Source of the DNA: Thalassospiraceae bacterium
GTDB taxonomy: Bacteria; Pseudomonadota; Alphaproteobacteria; Rhodospirillales; Magnetovibrionaceae
Length of the DNA stretch: 5,568 bases
Direction of reading: 5' to 3'
NCBI GenBank assembly: GCA_030638205.1
Contig: DAOWFB010000103.1
Location: 1 to 5,568 of the forward strand
This document shows positions 5,412-5,568 of the stretch, piece by piece. Under the pieces are notes generated by a model. That model was not told the origin of the DNA and ran no database searches. It was given only the letters and a program-made list of their open reading frames with translations. Positions within the stretch are counted from its first letter, which is position 1. The number at the start of each line of letters is the position of its first letter. The translations under genes and the position numbers were made by a program.

Positions 5412-5568
5412 GTAGACTGGTTTTGAAGTATAAAGTATGTTAGTTAGCTGAATGATTGATTGGTGCCGGGCTGTGTGGTCGGGTGCTATCCTGCGTACAA
5501 TTTAGACTTAAATATTCTATATTGAATTTAGAAGTACTATTTTCGTTTTTTTACCAACCTTTTATTTG
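5369..5568. other. AT-rich non-coding segment downstream of fabG
   Basis: I see no ORF with a believable start and ribosome-binding site on either strand in these 200 bases. Apart from the hairpin at its left end, it contains a TGCTATCCT sequence (5484-5492) that resembles an extended -10 box but lacks a good -35 partner, and T-rich DNA towards the right edge. In alphaproteobacteria acpP usually follows fabG after a sizeable spacer with its own promoter, so this is plausibly the acpP leader; that gene itself is not in the window. Confidence 0.45.

Noticed and set aside
5511..5526. Short AT-rich inverted repeat near AATATTC/GAATTT
   Set aside because: Only about 4 bp pair cleanly, in very AT-rich DNA; this is expected by chance.

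Overview
The window looks like a housekeeping stretch from an alphaproteobacterial chromosome. The main argument is gene order. A leftward cluster rpsF-rpsR-DUF2232 membrane protein-rplI is followed by dnaB, and facing away from it is a rightward fabD-fabG pair. From general knowledge, a DUF2232 membrane protein between rpsR and rplI, no priB between rpsF and rpsR, and long charged tails on S6 and L9 are all typical of Alphaproteobacteria. Coding DNA is of intermediate GC and the intergenic DNA is clearly AT-richer. No genus can be named from this sequence alone. There are no tRNA or rRNA genes, insertion sequences, CRISPR arrays or phage genes.

Layout: 1-514 is the 5' part of dnaB (minus strand, running off the left edge). 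515-718 holds a probable dnaB promoter and a clear intrinsic terminator that ends the ribosomal-protein operon. 719-3143 is the operon itself, read right to left: rpsF, rpsR (stop and start overlapping by one base), the DUF2232 gene, rplI. 3144-3660 is a 517-base divergent region. It contains the rpsF promoter with a structured leader of about 100 nt, an unreported-looking 39-codon membrane-peptide ORF on the minus strand (3365-3484), a 13-nt direct repeat, and the fabD promoter area with a short tandem repeat. 3661-5368 is fabD then fabG, 28 nt apart and each with its own ribosome-binding site. 5369-5568 is AT-rich non-coding DNA with a weak terminator-like hairpin. By family synteny acpP would be expected just past the right edge, but it is not visible here.

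How the genes work together: S6 and S18 bind next to each other on the 30S platform, and L9 is on the 50S subunit. DnaB is the replicative helicase and appears to be transcribed separately from the operon. FabD charges acyl carrier protein with malonate and FabG performs the first reduction of each elongation cycle, so the right half is the start of a fatty-acid synthesis cluster. The two halves are transcribed away from a shared intergenic region.

I see no convincing new multi-gene system. The items most worth a second look are the 39-aa candidate membrane protein and the two-hairpin rpsF leader, which may be an S6:S18 autoregulatory element.
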